A DNA stretch of 64,000 nt, taken from positions 2,121,501 to 2,185,500 of the forward strand of contig NZ_JAVSJA010000001.1 in the NCBI RefSeq assembly GCF_032027425.1, written 5' to 3'. The notes below the pieces were generated by a model. It was not told the DNA's origin, searched no databases, and was given only the letters and a program-made list of their open reading frames with translations. Made by a program: the position numbers and the translations under genes. The DNA comes from Microcystis wesenbergii NRERC-220. GTDB taxonomy: Bacteria; Cyanobacteriota; Cyanobacteriia; Cyanobacteriales; Microcystaceae. Shown here in pieces: positions 44,505 to 54,509 of this stretch; the stretch's first letter is position 1, and each line of letters starts with the position of its first letter.

Positions 44505-46634
44505 ATGAACAAAAATATGATCGATCAATGGTTCAAAGGAGTAGGGGCGTTCCTACTTATTTTTATCGATGTAAATTATCTTCTTACCACAAGATTTGGC
44601 AGATTGAAAGGAAATGAAAGGTATGAGGCAATGTGGTATCTATTCATTTTAATTTCAATTATTGTTTTACCTATATTATTGGGTAAAGTTTTGAACTATT
44701 TAAGTTCTATTTTATCAAAAATAATCAATAATTGGCAAGTCACAAATCAAAGTCGTAATCTTGAGTTTTTACTTTCTTGGGGACTTGGTCTTGTTTTCAA
44801 CACGATAGCAATTCAAAAGCTCTTTACCCAAGGAACCGATGAAAGTCTCAGATTCTATATGAAACCTGAGATGTCATACAATTCAGATAAACTGACAACT
44901 TATTTATCAAGCTTGAATTTTTTGGTGCTAATTCCAGCCGCATTAATTTTAACAGTTATTTTCTTCTTTCTCTTACATTTATTTTCCCTTCGTAAATTTT
45001 TGAGAACATTATTGATTGAGAATATAGTTTTTATTGGAGTTTTAGTGACGGTGACATCAGTTGCTTGGAGTCTGGTTTATAATGATAAGTCGAACTACCA
45101 TTTTAATGTGGTTATTTTTCCATTAGCGGCCATTAATAGTGATTCCCCTTTTATTCCCCTTGTTGACGATGGATTTAAAAGTTTATATGGCGGATACTAC
45201 CTTTGGCTTGGCCTACTATCACGATTAATGGGAAATAGTCTATTGTCTATCAAAATTGTTGTATGTAGTTTGATTGCTCTTCAGATTGTTCTTTACTATT
45301 TAATAGTTAAAGCCATCTACAAAAATCGATTGATCAGAATTTTGGTATTTATTAGCTGCCTATTTTGGAGTTATCTTTATGGTAGGGTAGAATTTCGAGA
45401 TTTATACTTTCAATATTTTCCTTTAAGAACTTTATTCCCTTGTCTTTTGCTGGTTACTTTGTTGTATATATCTGAAAGAAAATTTCTCGATAAAGCTACT
45501 TTTTCTATTGAATTTTTAACAATTAGCTTACGAGATTTGCTTCTAGATTTTCTAGTGGCAACGGCTCTATTAAGTAATTTTGATTCTGGTATAGTTGTCT
45601 TGATTATGTATTTCTTTATTTACATTTGGAATGAGTTTAAAATAGATGGTTTTAGCGCAAAAAACATGATTAAAAAATTAACGGGATTTAGTATAAATCT
45701 CATGATTATCATTTTCATAATAATTTTTGGTTTTAGAATTATTGCTGGAGAATTTATCAATTTTTATAATTATATAGGTTTTACTTTTAAATTTGGCTCT
45801 GGCTTTTTTGGTTTGCCTTTTCCAGATAATATATGGATGATATTTATGGTTGTTTACGGTTTTAATATCATACAATCCTTTCAGAGTCCTATTGAGGATA
45901 AAAACGCTAAGTATCGTTTTGTAATTGCCATCTGGGGAATAGTTAGCCTCTTTTATTTTGTCAATAGAAGTCATCCTTGGAATTTGATATCTGTATCACT
46001 TCCATTTTTTCTTTCCTATGGTTGTTTGATTGATTATGCATTTAGTTATTATCGAAAAAAAATGTCTGAATCTGAACCCGAATTGATGCAGAATAAAATG
46101 ACATTTAGGGAGTTTTTGCCAATCTTATTGCCCGATTCGTTTGATTTATTAAGACTCTCCCTTATCAGCGTATTAATCATGCCCTTTATTATTATGTCCC
46201 TAATCGCTTCTGTAAAATTTATCCCCGCAACGATATCCAATTTTACAAGCCCTAACAGCTATTCGCAAATGTCTGCTTTAGCAAGCTTGTCTGAGAGAGT
46301 GGCTACATTAGAAAAGCAATTAAACCGACCATCAATTCTAATTTCTGATTGGTTTGAGTCATACTATTATCTTGACAAAAACAGAAAAGTGTTGTTCTAT
46401 CCTGATATAACTTCTATTACAGACGATTCTTTTCAGTCCCGTTTTACCTATGCTCTGAATAAATTTAATCCAATTGTCACGGTCTGCCCCATAAAGATGT
46501 CTGACTACAGACAAGATATTCGTAGCACTTTTTTAGAATTACTTGATCAGAACAATTATAAACTTCTAGAATCCGCAGTAAATATCACAACTTCCCAGTA
46601 CAAGGGAAGTTGTGATATTTATGTAAAAGATTAG
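44505..46634 (+). CDS. Large polytopic membrane protein, array copy 2 (709 aa)
   Basis: Homologue of 41887-44022 with the same length and helices. Differences concentrate in outward segments (for example PLVDDGFKSLYGGYYLW versus PLVSEGFSTWYGGYYLW) and in the last ~80 residues. The C-terminal tail carries ASLSERVATLEKQ. The function is presumed the same class, possibly with altered specificity. It starts 28 bp after the Uma2 fragment. Confidence 0.75.
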   Translation: MNKNMIDQWFKGVGAFLLIFIDVNYLLTTRFGRLKGNERYEAMWYLFILISIIVLPILLGKVLNYLSSILSKIINNWQVTNQSRNLEFLLSWGLGLVFNTIAIQKLFTQGTDESLRFYMKPEMSYNSDKLTTYLSSLNFLVLIPAALILTVIFFFLLHLFSLRKFLRTLLIENIVFIGVLVTVTSVAWSLVYNDKSNYHFNVVIFPLAAINSDSPFIPLVDDGFKSLYGGYYLWLGLLSRLMGNSLLSIKIVVCSLIALQIVLYYLIVKAIYKNRLIRILVFISCLFWSYLYGRVEFRDLYFQYFPLRTLFPCLLLVTLLYISERKFLDKATFSIEFLTISLRDLLLDFLVATALLSNFDSGIVVLIMYFFIYIWNEFKIDGFSAKNMIKKLTGFSINLMIIIFIIIFGFRIIAGEFINFYNYIGFTFKFGSGFFGLPFPDNIWMIFMVVYGFNIIQSFQSPIEDKNAKYRFVIAIWGIVSLFYFVNRSHPWNLISVSLPFFLSYGCLIDYAFSYYRKKMSESEPELMQNKMTFREFLPILLPDSFDLLRLSLISVLIMPFIIMSLIASVKFIPATISNFTSPNSYSQMSALASLSERVATLEKQLNRPSILISDWFESYYYLDKNRKVLFYPDITSITDDSFQSRFTYALNKFNPIVTVCPIKMSDYRQDIRSTFLELLDQNNYKLLESAVNITTSQYKGSCDIYVKD

Positions 46635-46782
46635 AATTGTAATAGAGTCAGAGAATCTTGACAAAATCATATAGCCTAAAACGAGCCAAAGGCTTGGCGG
46701 CAAAATTAAGAGCGCAATTGTGTTGACATTGACAATAGTTTATGATAAGAAAGTGGCATCAGTTGTTCACCCCAACCAACCA

Positions 46783-47088
46783 ATGGCTCAAGAAACCCTC
46801 CTAATTGCAGCTAACCCACTGGGGATCAAGCTACCACCGACCGAAGATGAACTACCTTCTGATGATGGTATTCCCATGGAAACCCAGCGACACGGACTGC
46901 AAATGCAGTTATTAGTCAGACCTCTCTCCCGGTGGTTAAAAACTCAAGGACGGGAAGCGTTTGTGGGAGGCAATATGTTTGTTTACTTTAGCCCCAATCA
47001 AGTGCGTAACGAGGATTATCGCGGGCCTGATGTATTTGTCGTTGTGGACGTGCCTCGAAGAGACTGTCTTTTCCCTTACTTTTGTTAA
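46783..47088 (+). pseudogene. Uma2-family 5' fragment, copy 2
   Basis: Same truncation point as copy 1: DVPRRD then CLFPYFC and stop. An upstream Uma2 3'-tail remnant is again visible (ACGAGCCAAAGGCTTGGCGG at about 46681). Confidence 0.88.
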
Positions 47089-47116
47089 CTTCAATACTTC
47101 AAATTAAATTAGATAA

Positions 47117-49246
47117 ATGAACAAAAATATGATCGATCAATGGCTCAAAGGAGTAGGGGCGTTCCTACTTATTTTTATCGATGTAAATTATCTTCTTACC
47201 ACAAGATTTGGCAGCTTGAAAGGAAATGAAAGGTATGAGGCAATGTGGTATCTATTCATTTTAATTTCAATTATTGTTTTACCTATATTATTGGGTAAAG
47301 TTTTGAACTATTTAAGTTCTATTTTATCAAAAATAATCAATAATTGGCAAGTCACAAATCAAAGTCGTAATCTTGAGTTTTTACTTTCTTGGGGACTTGG
47401 TCTTGTTTTCAACACGATAGCAATTCAAAAGCTCTTTACCCAAGGAACCGCTGAAAGTCTCAGATTCTATATGAAACCTGAGATGTCATCCAACTCAGAT
47501 AAACTGACAACTTATTTATCAAGCTTGAATTTTTCGTTGCTAATTCCAGTTGCATTGATTTTAACAGTTATTTTCTTTTTTCTCTTATATTTATTTTCTC
47601 TTCGTAAATTTTTGAGAACATTATTGATTGAGAATATAGTTTTTATTGGAGTTTTAGTGACGGTGACATCAGTTGCTTGGAGTCTGGTTTATACTGATCC
47701 ATCGAACTACCATTTTAATGTGGTTCTCTTCCCATTAGCGGCCATTAATAGTGATTCTCCTTTTATTCCCCTTGTTGACGATGGATTTAAAAGTTTATAT
47801 GGCGGATATTATCTTTGGCTTGGTTTACTATCACGATTAATGGGAAATAGTCTATTGTCTATCAAAATTGTTGTATGTAGTTTGATTGCTCTTCAGATTC
47901 TTCTTTACTATTTAATAGTTAAAGCCATCTACCAAAATTCGTTGATCAGAATTTTGGTATTCATTAGTTGCCTATTTTGGAGTTATTTTCATGGTAAGGT
48001 AGTAAGCCAAGATTTATACTTTCAATATTTTCCTTTAAGAACTTTATTCCCTTGTCTTTTGATGGTTACTTTGTTGTATATATCTGAAAGAAAATTTCTC
48101 GATAAAGCTACTTTTTCCTTGAATTTTTTAACAATTAACTTACGAGATTTACTTCTAGATTTTCTAGTGGCAATGGCTCTATTAAGTAATTTTGATTCTG
48201 GTATCTCTGTCTTGATTATGTATTTCTTTATTTACATTTGGAATGAGTTTAAAATAGATGGCTTTAGCGCAAAAAACATGATTAAAAAGTTAACGAGATT
48301 TAGTATAAATTTTATAATTATCATTTTTATAATTATTTTTGGCTTTAGAATTGTTGCTGGAGAAGTCATCAATTTTTATAATTATATAGGTTTTACTCTT
48401 AAATTTGGCTCTGGCTTTTTTGGTTTGCCTTTTCCAGATAATATATGGATGATATTTATGGTTGTTTACGGTTTTAATATCATACAATCTTTTCAGAGTC
48501 CCATTGAGGATAAAAACGCTAAGTATCGTTTTGTAATTGCCATCTGGGGAATAGTTAGCCTCTTTTATTTTGTCAATAGAAGTCATCCTTGGAATTTGAT
48601 ATCTGTATCACTTCCATTTTTTCTTTCCTATGGTTGTTTGATTGATTATGCCTTTAGTTCTTATCGAAAAAAAATGTCTGAATCTGAACCAGAATTGATG
48701 CAGAATAAAATGGCATTTAGGGAATTTTTGCCAATTCTATTGCCCAATTCGTTTGATTTATTAAGACTCTCCCTGATCAGTGTATTAATCATGCCCTTTA
48801 TTATTATGTCCCTAATCGCTTGTGTAAAATTTATACCCGCAATGATATCCAATTTTCAAAGCCCTAAAAGCTATTCACAAATGTCTGCTGTAGCCAGCTT
48901 GTCTGAGAGAGTGGCTACATTAGAAAAGCAATTAAACCGTCCATCAATTCTCCTTTCAGATTCATTTGAATCCTATTATTATCTTCACAAAAACAGAAAA
49001 GTCTTGTTCTATCCCGAGACAACTTCTATTTTATCTGGGGACAATTCTTTTCAGCCCCGTTTTATTGATGCTCTCAATAAATTTAATCCAATTGTCACGG
49101 TCTGCCCCTTAAGGAAAGTTGTCAATTACAATCTTCGTGGCACGTTTTTAGAATTACTCTATCAGAACAATTATAAACTTCTAGAATCCCGGAAAAGCAT
49201 AGATTCTACTATAAAGCGAAGTTGTGATATTTATGTAAAAGATTAG
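47117..49246 (+). CDS. Large polytopic membrane protein, array copy 3 (709 aa)
   Basis: Third homologue. In its first part it follows copy 2 (PLVDDGFKSLYGG, shared N-terminus MNKNMIDQW), while its tail (SDSFESYYYLHKNRKVLFYP) follows copy 1 and the fragment at 60268. This mosaic pattern indicates recombination among copies. It has 12-13 helices and a soluble C-terminal tail as in the others. Confidence 0.75.
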   Translation: MNKNMIDQWLKGVGAFLLIFIDVNYLLTTRFGSLKGNERYEAMWYLFILISIIVLPILLGKVLNYLSSILSKIINNWQVTNQSRNLEFLLSWGLGLVFNTIAIQKLFTQGTAESLRFYMKPEMSSNSDKLTTYLSSLNFSLLIPVALILTVIFFFLLYLFSLRKFLRTLLIENIVFIGVLVTVTSVAWSLVYTDPSNYHFNVVLFPLAAINSDSPFIPLVDDGFKSLYGGYYLWLGLLSRLMGNSLLSIKIVVCSLIALQILLYYLIVKAIYQNSLIRILVFISCLFWSYFHGKVVSQDLYFQYFPLRTLFPCLLMVTLLYISERKFLDKATFSLNFLTINLRDLLLDFLVAMALLSNFDSGISVLIMYFFIYIWNEFKIDGFSAKNMIKKLTRFSINFIIIIFIIIFGFRIVAGEVINFYNYIGFTLKFGSGFFGLPFPDNIWMIFMVVYGFNIIQSFQSPIEDKNAKYRFVIAIWGIVSLFYFVNRSHPWNLISVSLPFFLSYGCLIDYAFSSYRKKMSESEPELMQNKMAFREFLPILLPNSFDLLRLSLISVLIMPFIIMSLIACVKFIPAMISNFQSPKSYSQMSAVASLSERVATLEKQLNRPSILLSDSFESYYYLHKNRKVLFYPETTSILSGDNSFQPRFIDALNKFNPIVTVCPLRKVVNYNLRGTFLELLYQNNYKLLESRKSIDSTIKRSCDIYVKD

Positions 49247-49393
49247 AATTGTAATAGAGTCAGAGAATCTTGACAAAATCACATAACCTAAAATGAGCCG
49301 AGCGCTTGGCATCAAGATTGATAGCGCTAGGGGTTGACATTGATGATAGTTTATGATATGAAAGTAGCACCAGTTGTTCACCCCAACCAACCA

Positions 49394-50113
49394 ATGGCTC
49401 AAGAAACCCTCCTAATTGCAGCTAACCCACTAGGGATCAAGCTACCACCGACCCAAGATGAGCTACCTTCTGATGATGGTATTGCCATGGAAACCCAGCG
49501 ACACGGACTGCAAATGCAGTTATTAGTCAGACCTCTCTCCGGGTGGTTAAAAAACCAAGGACGAGAAGCGTTTGTGGGGGGCAATATGTTTGTTTACTTT
49601 AGCCCCAATCAAGTGCGGAACGAAGATTATCGCGGACCTGATGTATTTGTCGTCTTGGACGTGCCTCGAAAAGAACGGAAAAGCTGGGTCGTCTGGGAAG
49701 AAGAAAAAGCTCCTGATGTGGTGATTGAATTGCTCTCTGAAAGTACAGCCAAAAAGGATAAAGAAGAGAAAAAGCTGATCTATCAGAATCGTTGGCGGGT
49801 GACAGAATACTTTTGGTATGATCCCTTTGACTCAGAAGATTTAGCGGGACATCGCTTAGAAGGGGGCGTTTATAAATCTTTAAACCCAGATGCTCAAGGC
49901 AGATTCAGCAGCGAAATATTAGGGCTAGTGTTAGTGCGCTGGCAGGGAATTTATGGGGATGAACAAGAGCCGATTACTTGGCTGCGTTGGGCAACACCAG
50001 CGGGGCAATTGCTCCCCACCATAGAGGAGTTAGCAGAGCAGGAAAAGCAACGAGCCGAGCGCTTGGCGGCAAAATTGCGATCGCTGGGAGTTGAAGTTGA
50101 TGATAGTGTATGA
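49394..50113 (+). CDS. Uma2-family PD-(D/E)XK protein
   Basis: This is the complete gene from which the two upstream fragments derive. About 239 residues begin MAQETLLIAANP. The family core is visible: EAFVGGNMFVYFSPNQV, DVFVVLDVPRKERKSWV, APDVVIELLSESTAKKDKEEK (acidic plus Lys site) and EYFWYDPFDSE. A C-terminal coiled coil EQEKQRAERLAAKLRSLGVEV ends it (read in part). Uma2 proteins are very numerous in cyanobacteria; they are predicted nucleases of unknown target. Longer frames upstream lack family conservation. Confidence 0.85.
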   Translation: MAQETLLIAANPLGIKLPPTQDELPSDDGIAMETQRHGLQMQLLVRPLSGWLKNQGREAFVGGNMFVYFSPNQVRNEDYRGPDVFVVLDVPRKERKSWVVWEEEKAPDVVIELLSESTAKKDKEEKKLIYQNRWRVTEYFWYDPFDSEDLAGHRLEGGVYKSLNPDAQGRFSSEILGLVLVRWQGIYGDEQEPITWLRWATPAGQLLPTIEELAEQEKQRAERLAAKLRSLGVEVDDSV

Positions 50114-50235
50114 AATAATTGCCAGCATTGTCCACCCTGACTGACGGACACAAGTGGGTCAAAACCTGACAAGACAAGGGTTGCCAAAAAGAAAAATATC
50201 TGGGTAGATAGGGAAAAAGCAAGAATCCCTACAAG

Positions 50236-50805
50236 ATGAAAACCGAGAACAGAATCTTCTCCCAAGTTTATTCCTATCTAGAACAAGGAAGCCGATTTGT
50301 GGATAAAAGACATTTAACCGTCCTCAGTTGGATGGTGACAGCCCTACTCAGTAGTCAAAGTCTCAATCAAGCCAGATGGGAACCCTTTGTACAAAGCAGA
50401 GCCGAACAAGCCAATAGTTATCAGAGACGGTGGAATCGCTTTTGCCAGAATGGAAGAGTAGCGGTGGAAAAGATATACATCCCCTTAATATTGAAAGCCA
50501 TCGAGACTTGGAAGGAGAAGGGGGAAAGACTTTATCTAGCAATAGATACCACTCTGTTGTGGAATCAATACTGCTTTGTCTATCTAGCGGTGGTCTGCGG
50601 GGGGAGAGCCGTCCCCTTGATGTGGATGGGATTAGAACATGGTAGTGCCAGCCTAGCTTTTGAGAAATACGAACCCTTGTTGGACAGAGCCAAAGGCTAT
50701 CTTCAGGGCTTTGAGAATGTCATGCTGTTAGCCGACCGAGGCTTTGCCAATCAGCAATTAATTCAATGGCTCAGGAAAAATACTTGGCATTGGTGTCTTC
50801 GCTTA
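50236..50805 (+). pseudogene. IS4-like transposase, 5' part
   Basis: The N-terminal ~190 residues of a DDE transposase include Asp in LYLAIDTTLLW and Asp in MLLADRGFAN. The frame is cut after NTWHWCLRL by the inner IS. Removing the insert fuses it in frame to the 3' part at 52652 (CLRLPCDTLIYG). Confidence 0.88.
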
Positions 50806-52642
50806 CAGCAATTCTCATTTTAAAAAGTAACAAGTGATACAGACAGAAACAAAGCTTTAAGCAAGCTACAAAATGCGCTCCCGCGAGTGCGACTGCATCG
50901 CAGAGAAGTGAGTATATAGAGTATTTATACTCAAAATATTTGAAAGATGGGAGAAATCTAGAACAAAAGTTCTCTACATCAGAAAGAGAACCAAATAAAA
51001 ATTGATGATTGTTGTCTGTTGAGGTAAAATTATTAAGTTGGAAATATTAATTAATCAAACTGTTCTGCGATGACGAAAAAGGCTGTGACTTTAGAAATTC
51101 CTGAATTAATACAATTTTTAGTTCAAGAATTACATGACTTACCCGATGACAGAAAACCAGGAAACAATACCAAATATCAGGTAGAAGATGCAGTTAAGGC
51201 GGCTTTTTCGGTTTTTTTTACTCAGTCACCTTCTTTTTTAGAGCATCAACGTTTGATGAAAATTAGTAAGGGAAAAGATAATGCTTCAAGTTTATTTGGT
51301 ATCAAAAAAATACCTTGTGATAATCAAATCAGAAACCTGTTAGATCCTATCCCAGCTGCCACAATATTTGGCTCTTTTCAACAAGTCTATCAATGGTTAA
51401 AAAAACAGGGAGTTATTAAAAATTTTTTCTACTTAGATGAGGAAATTTTAATAGCTTTAGATGGTACGGAATATTTTTCTTCAAAGAAAATTAGTTGTCC
51501 CCATTGTAATTGCCGCAATCATCGTAAGGGAACGACAACTTATTTTCATGGTTGCGTCACGCCAATTGTGGTTTCTCCTGAGCAAAAACAAGTGATTAAT
51601 TTAGAACCAGAATTTATTAAAAAACAAGATGGGCAGCAAAAACAAGATTGTGAAAATGCGGCTGTTAAAAGATGGTTAGATAAGAATCATCAAAAGAAGT
51701 ATGGTTATCCTGTAACCCTGTTAGGAGATGACTTATACTCTCGCCAACCTATCTGTGAGTTAGCTCTAAAACAAGGTTATAATTTTATTTTTGTTTGTCT
51801 TGAAACTTCTCATAAAACCTTATATGAATGGCTAGAATTTTTAGAAAAAAGTGGAGAAGTTAAAACCGTAGAAAAGAAACAATGGGATGGACGAAAGAAT
51901 CTCATTTATCGTTATCGTTATGTTTCTAGAGTTCCTCTGAGAGAGGTCGAGTCAAGTCTCGAAGTTAATTGGTGTGAAGTCACGGTCATTAATGAAAAAA
52001 CACAGAAAATTATCTATCAAAATAATTGGATTACCAATCATCAAATTACTGAAAATAATGTTGAAAAAATTGTCAAAGCTGGACGCAGCAGATGGAAAGT
52101 TGAGAATGAAGGAAATAACGTTCTTAAAAATCACGGTTATAATTTAGAACATAATTTTGGTCATGGTCAAAGTCATTTATGCGAGTTCTTGTTGTCTTTA
52201 AATTTACTAGCTTTTTTATTTCATACCGGTTTAGATTTAGTTAATCATACTTATCAAAAGATTCGTGAGTTATTAGTTACTCGCACCAGTTTTTTTAATG
52301 ATATTCGTACTTTATTAAAATATTTTTGTTTTAAGAATTGGTCAGAGTTTTTCTTGTTTATTCTTACCGAATATGTCCCGCTCAAAAAAATAAATTCTAG
52401 TTAAAAATGTCAATTTTTCGAGAGAAGGAAAGATTATTTTATTCATTGAAAAAACCACAAATTAGGTCAGAATTTCAGCTAAATTTATGAGTTGAGATAA
52501 GTTTTTTATGGGCAGATATTTTAAAACTGTCTCTTGAAGCTAATTATGATGATTATCTTGAAAAAAAATGATAATTAGACAGAAGTTCTCTTGTTCACAT
52601 AGAGAACTTTATCTTCTTTTGTTTTCAAAATGAGAATTGCTG
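50806..52642 (+). mobile_element. Inner insertion sequence (1837 bp)
   Basis: Inverted ends CAGCAATTCTCATTTT are flanked by a perfect 9-bp target duplication CTTCGCTTA (50797-50805 and 52643-52651) within the outer transposase gene. It carries one intact transposase with ~260 bp and ~240 bp AT-rich flanks. Confidence 0.92.
51070..52404 (+). CDS. DDE transposase of the inner IS (ISNCY/IS4-like)
   Basis: This intact 444-residue transposase has a helical N-terminus resembling H-repeat/ISAs1-type proteins (LHDLPDDRK...VEDAVKAAFSVFF). Its catalytic residues are Asp in LIALDGTEYFSS (about 140), Asp in LLGDDLYSRQP (about 222) and Glu in GRSRWKVENEGNNVLK (about 347). A CPHCNC zinc-like motif follows the first Asp. 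The family label is tentative, but the DDE arrangement is clear. Confidence 0.85.
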   Translation: MTKKAVTLEIPELIQFLVQELHDLPDDRKPGNNTKYQVEDAVKAAFSVFFTQSPSFLEHQRLMKISKGKDNASSLFGIKKIPCDNQIRNLLDPIPAATIFGSFQQVYQWLKKQGVIKNFFYLDEEILIALDGTEYFSSKKISCPHCNCRNHRKGTTTYFHGCVTPIVVSPEQKQVINLEPEFIKKQDGQQKQDCENAAVKRWLDKNHQKKYGYPVTLLGDDLYSRQPICELALKQGYNFIFVCLETSHKTLYEWLEFLEKSGEVKTVEKKQWDGRKNLIYRYRYVSRVPLREVESSLEVNWCEVTVINEKTQKIIYQNNWITNHQITENNVEKIVKAGRSRWKVENEGNNVLKNHGYNLEHNFGHGQSHLCEFLLSLNLLAFLFHTGLDLVNHTYQKIRELLVTRTSFFNDIRTLLKYFCFKNWSEFFLFILTEYVPLKKINSS

Positions 52643-52651
52643 CTTCGCTTA

Positions 52652-53263
52652 CCTTGCGATACCCTCATTTACGGTGTTCGCCGTCGGGGTTTTGGCTATG
52701 AGGTCAGAGAACTCTATCCTCCCAAACGGCAAGCCTGCTTTTATCGCAACGTTCAAGTCTGGCAGGAGGCTAGAATCACTGCTCATCTTGCTTTAGCCTC
52801 TGTTCCAGGGGTTAAGGATAATTGGGCAATTCTGAGCCATGAACCTCCTACCCTTGACACCTTCTGGCAGTATGGTCTTCGTTTTCCCATTGAACATCTC
52901 TTTCTCGACAGTAAATCGGGCGTTTTTGACTGGGAACATTCTCGTGTTCGCTCTGCTGCTTGTTTAGAACGTCTCTATCTCATTGTTGCCATTTCTATTC
53001 TCTTTGCTACTTTAACTGGCATGGCGGTTCAACAATCTGGCTCTCGCCGTCAGGTTGATGCTCATTTTCGGCGTGGTTTGAGTTATTTGAAAATTGGTTT
53101 ACGTTGGCTGGCGGGAGTTGTTCATAAGGCGCGTCCCTTCTTGCGACTTGACCACTTATTTTCTGTTGACCCTTTTCCCTGTTTTGCTTCTCGCAAAGCT
53201 CGTCAGGATTATTATGGCAAAATTACCTTTTCTTTTATTCAGGAGTTTGAGGCTTTCACATAA
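52652..53263 (+). pseudogene. IS4-like transposase, 3' part
   Basis: This continues the gene at 50236. The catalytic Glu lies in FPIEHLFLDSKSGVFDWEHS, followed by the conserved RLYLIVAISILFATL. The end is EFEAFT at 53263. Only the inner IS interrupts the gene; no other frame damage is seen. Confidence 0.88.
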
Positions 53264-53412
53264 CAGTACTTGTCTTTGTATTGAAAAATGTGTCCGTCAG
53301 TCAGTTGTCCACCTACAGGTCTATTTGATAATTAATTTAATGCACCTACTTAGTCGCGGGCAGTTTATACTGAAGAGAGCTTATTAAATATTAGGAAGGA
53401 CTGTTTACGACA

Positions 53413-54159
53413 ATGACACCATCTGCCATTGATTTACCGACAAAATCAACGATAATCACCTGGGAAAAACTGCCAGATGATTTTATTCTACCTGACGAAC
53501 CTGTGGACAACAACTTGCAACCCCTATTAGCAGCATCTTTACGGGAATCGCTAGAATTAGCAGGATTAATTCTGGAATCGATGCTAATTGCTTCTAATTT
53601 TGGCTTGTGTGCTACCGTTAAAACTCAAACTGTTGTCAAAGCGCCTGACTGGGTTTATATTCCCTCAGTAAAACCGATTCCTAGCGGAGAAATTCGGCGC
53701 AGTTATACTCCCCATCTTGAAGGAGATATCCCAGCTATTGTCATGGAGTTTATCTCGGAAACCGAAGGGGGAGAATACTCATTGAATCCCCATTATCCCT
53801 ATGGAAAATGGTATTTTTATGAGCAAATATTACAAGTACCTGTCTATGGAATATTTCACCCAAAAACAGGAGAATTAGAAATTTATCGATTAAATCAAGG
53901 AAAGTATGAACAACAAAAACCTAATGAAAACAATCGTTATTGGATAGCAGAGATTAACTTATTTTTGGGAGTCTGGCAGGGAAAAAAAGCTGAAGTGACA
54001 GCCTATTGGTTACCTTGGTGGGAGCTGTCGGGCAATCTGTTATTATGGGGGAGTGAACGAGTCGCACAAACTGAATATCAACTCGAACAGGAGCGAATGT
54101 TACGGCAAAAATTAGCTGAAAAATTAAGAGAATTAGGCGTTGAACCAGAAACCTTGTAG
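53413..54159 (+). CDS. Uma2-family PD-(D/E)XK protein (second type)
   Basis: This 248-residue protein is distinct from the 49394 family member. It begins MTPSAIDLPTKSTIITWEKL. Core motifs are KAPDWVYIPSV, then IPAIVMEFISETEGGEY (acidic site), KWYFYEQILQVPVYGIF, and a C-terminal short coil QTEYQLEQERMLRQKLAEKL ending RELGVEPETL. An AGGAAGGACTG leader gives a usable ribosome binding site. The target is unknown, as for the whole family. Confidence 0.85.
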   Translation: MTPSAIDLPTKSTIITWEKLPDDFILPDEPVDNNLQPLLAASLRESLELAGLILESMLIASNFGLCATVKTQTVVKAPDWVYIPSVKPIPSGEIRRSYTPHLEGDIPAIVMEFISETEGGEYSLNPHYPYGKWYFYEQILQVPVYGIFHPKTGELEIYRLNQGKYEQQKPNENNRYWIAEINLFLGVWQGKKAEVTAYWLPWWELSGNLLLWGSERVAQTEYQLEQERMLRQKLAEKLRELGVEPETL

Positions 54160-54283
54160 GAGACTTGTCAAATGCTGATAAAATCATGGAAGGAATCTTC
54201 TGGATTGGGGTATTTCCAGGATTAACGGAGGAGATGTTAGAGTAGGTAACAGCGACTATCCGAGAGTTTTGTCGGAGCGTAGG
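54160..54283 (+). pseudogene. rfbH-like 3' remnant
   Basis: About 40 codons match the end of Rfb[31 protein letters not shown]. There is a TAG where the local rfbH has TAT. It differs from the local gene at many sites, so it came from another rfbH allele rather than a recent local duplication. The following ~220 bp to 54509 show nothing recognisable. Confidence 0.8.
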
Positions 54284-54509
54284 TAAATTTGCATTGTTCG
54301 CATTTTTGGGAACATTTTTATTTTTTTGGATGTTTTTTATGACCAGAAATTTTAGTCAATCTCGTCAATTAGACAATATAATGGACTTGTTTGTTATCTC
54401 TTTTTTAAGTTACCCTTTTCTTATCGCATTGGGTAGAGTGAATGTAAAAATCTATTGCTTTTGATTTTTGTGTGGATTTGTCTTTTTCTATGAAATGGAT
54501 TGGCTGAAG

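Larger units (their letters stand above)
50137..53304 (+). mobile_element. IS4-like element (outer), disrupted by a second IS
   Basis: Inverted ends CTGACTGACGGACACA are flanked by a perfect 9-bp target duplication TTGTCCACC (50128-50136 and 53305-53313). It lies 24 bp after the Uma2 stop. Without its insert it is about 1.3 kb. Confidence 0.9.

Noticed and set aside
43063-48852. Recurring 98- and 63-residue minus-strand ORFs in each large membrane gene
   Set aside because: They recur only because the host gene is triplicated; composition is that of antisense AT-rich sequence, with no ribosome binding site.
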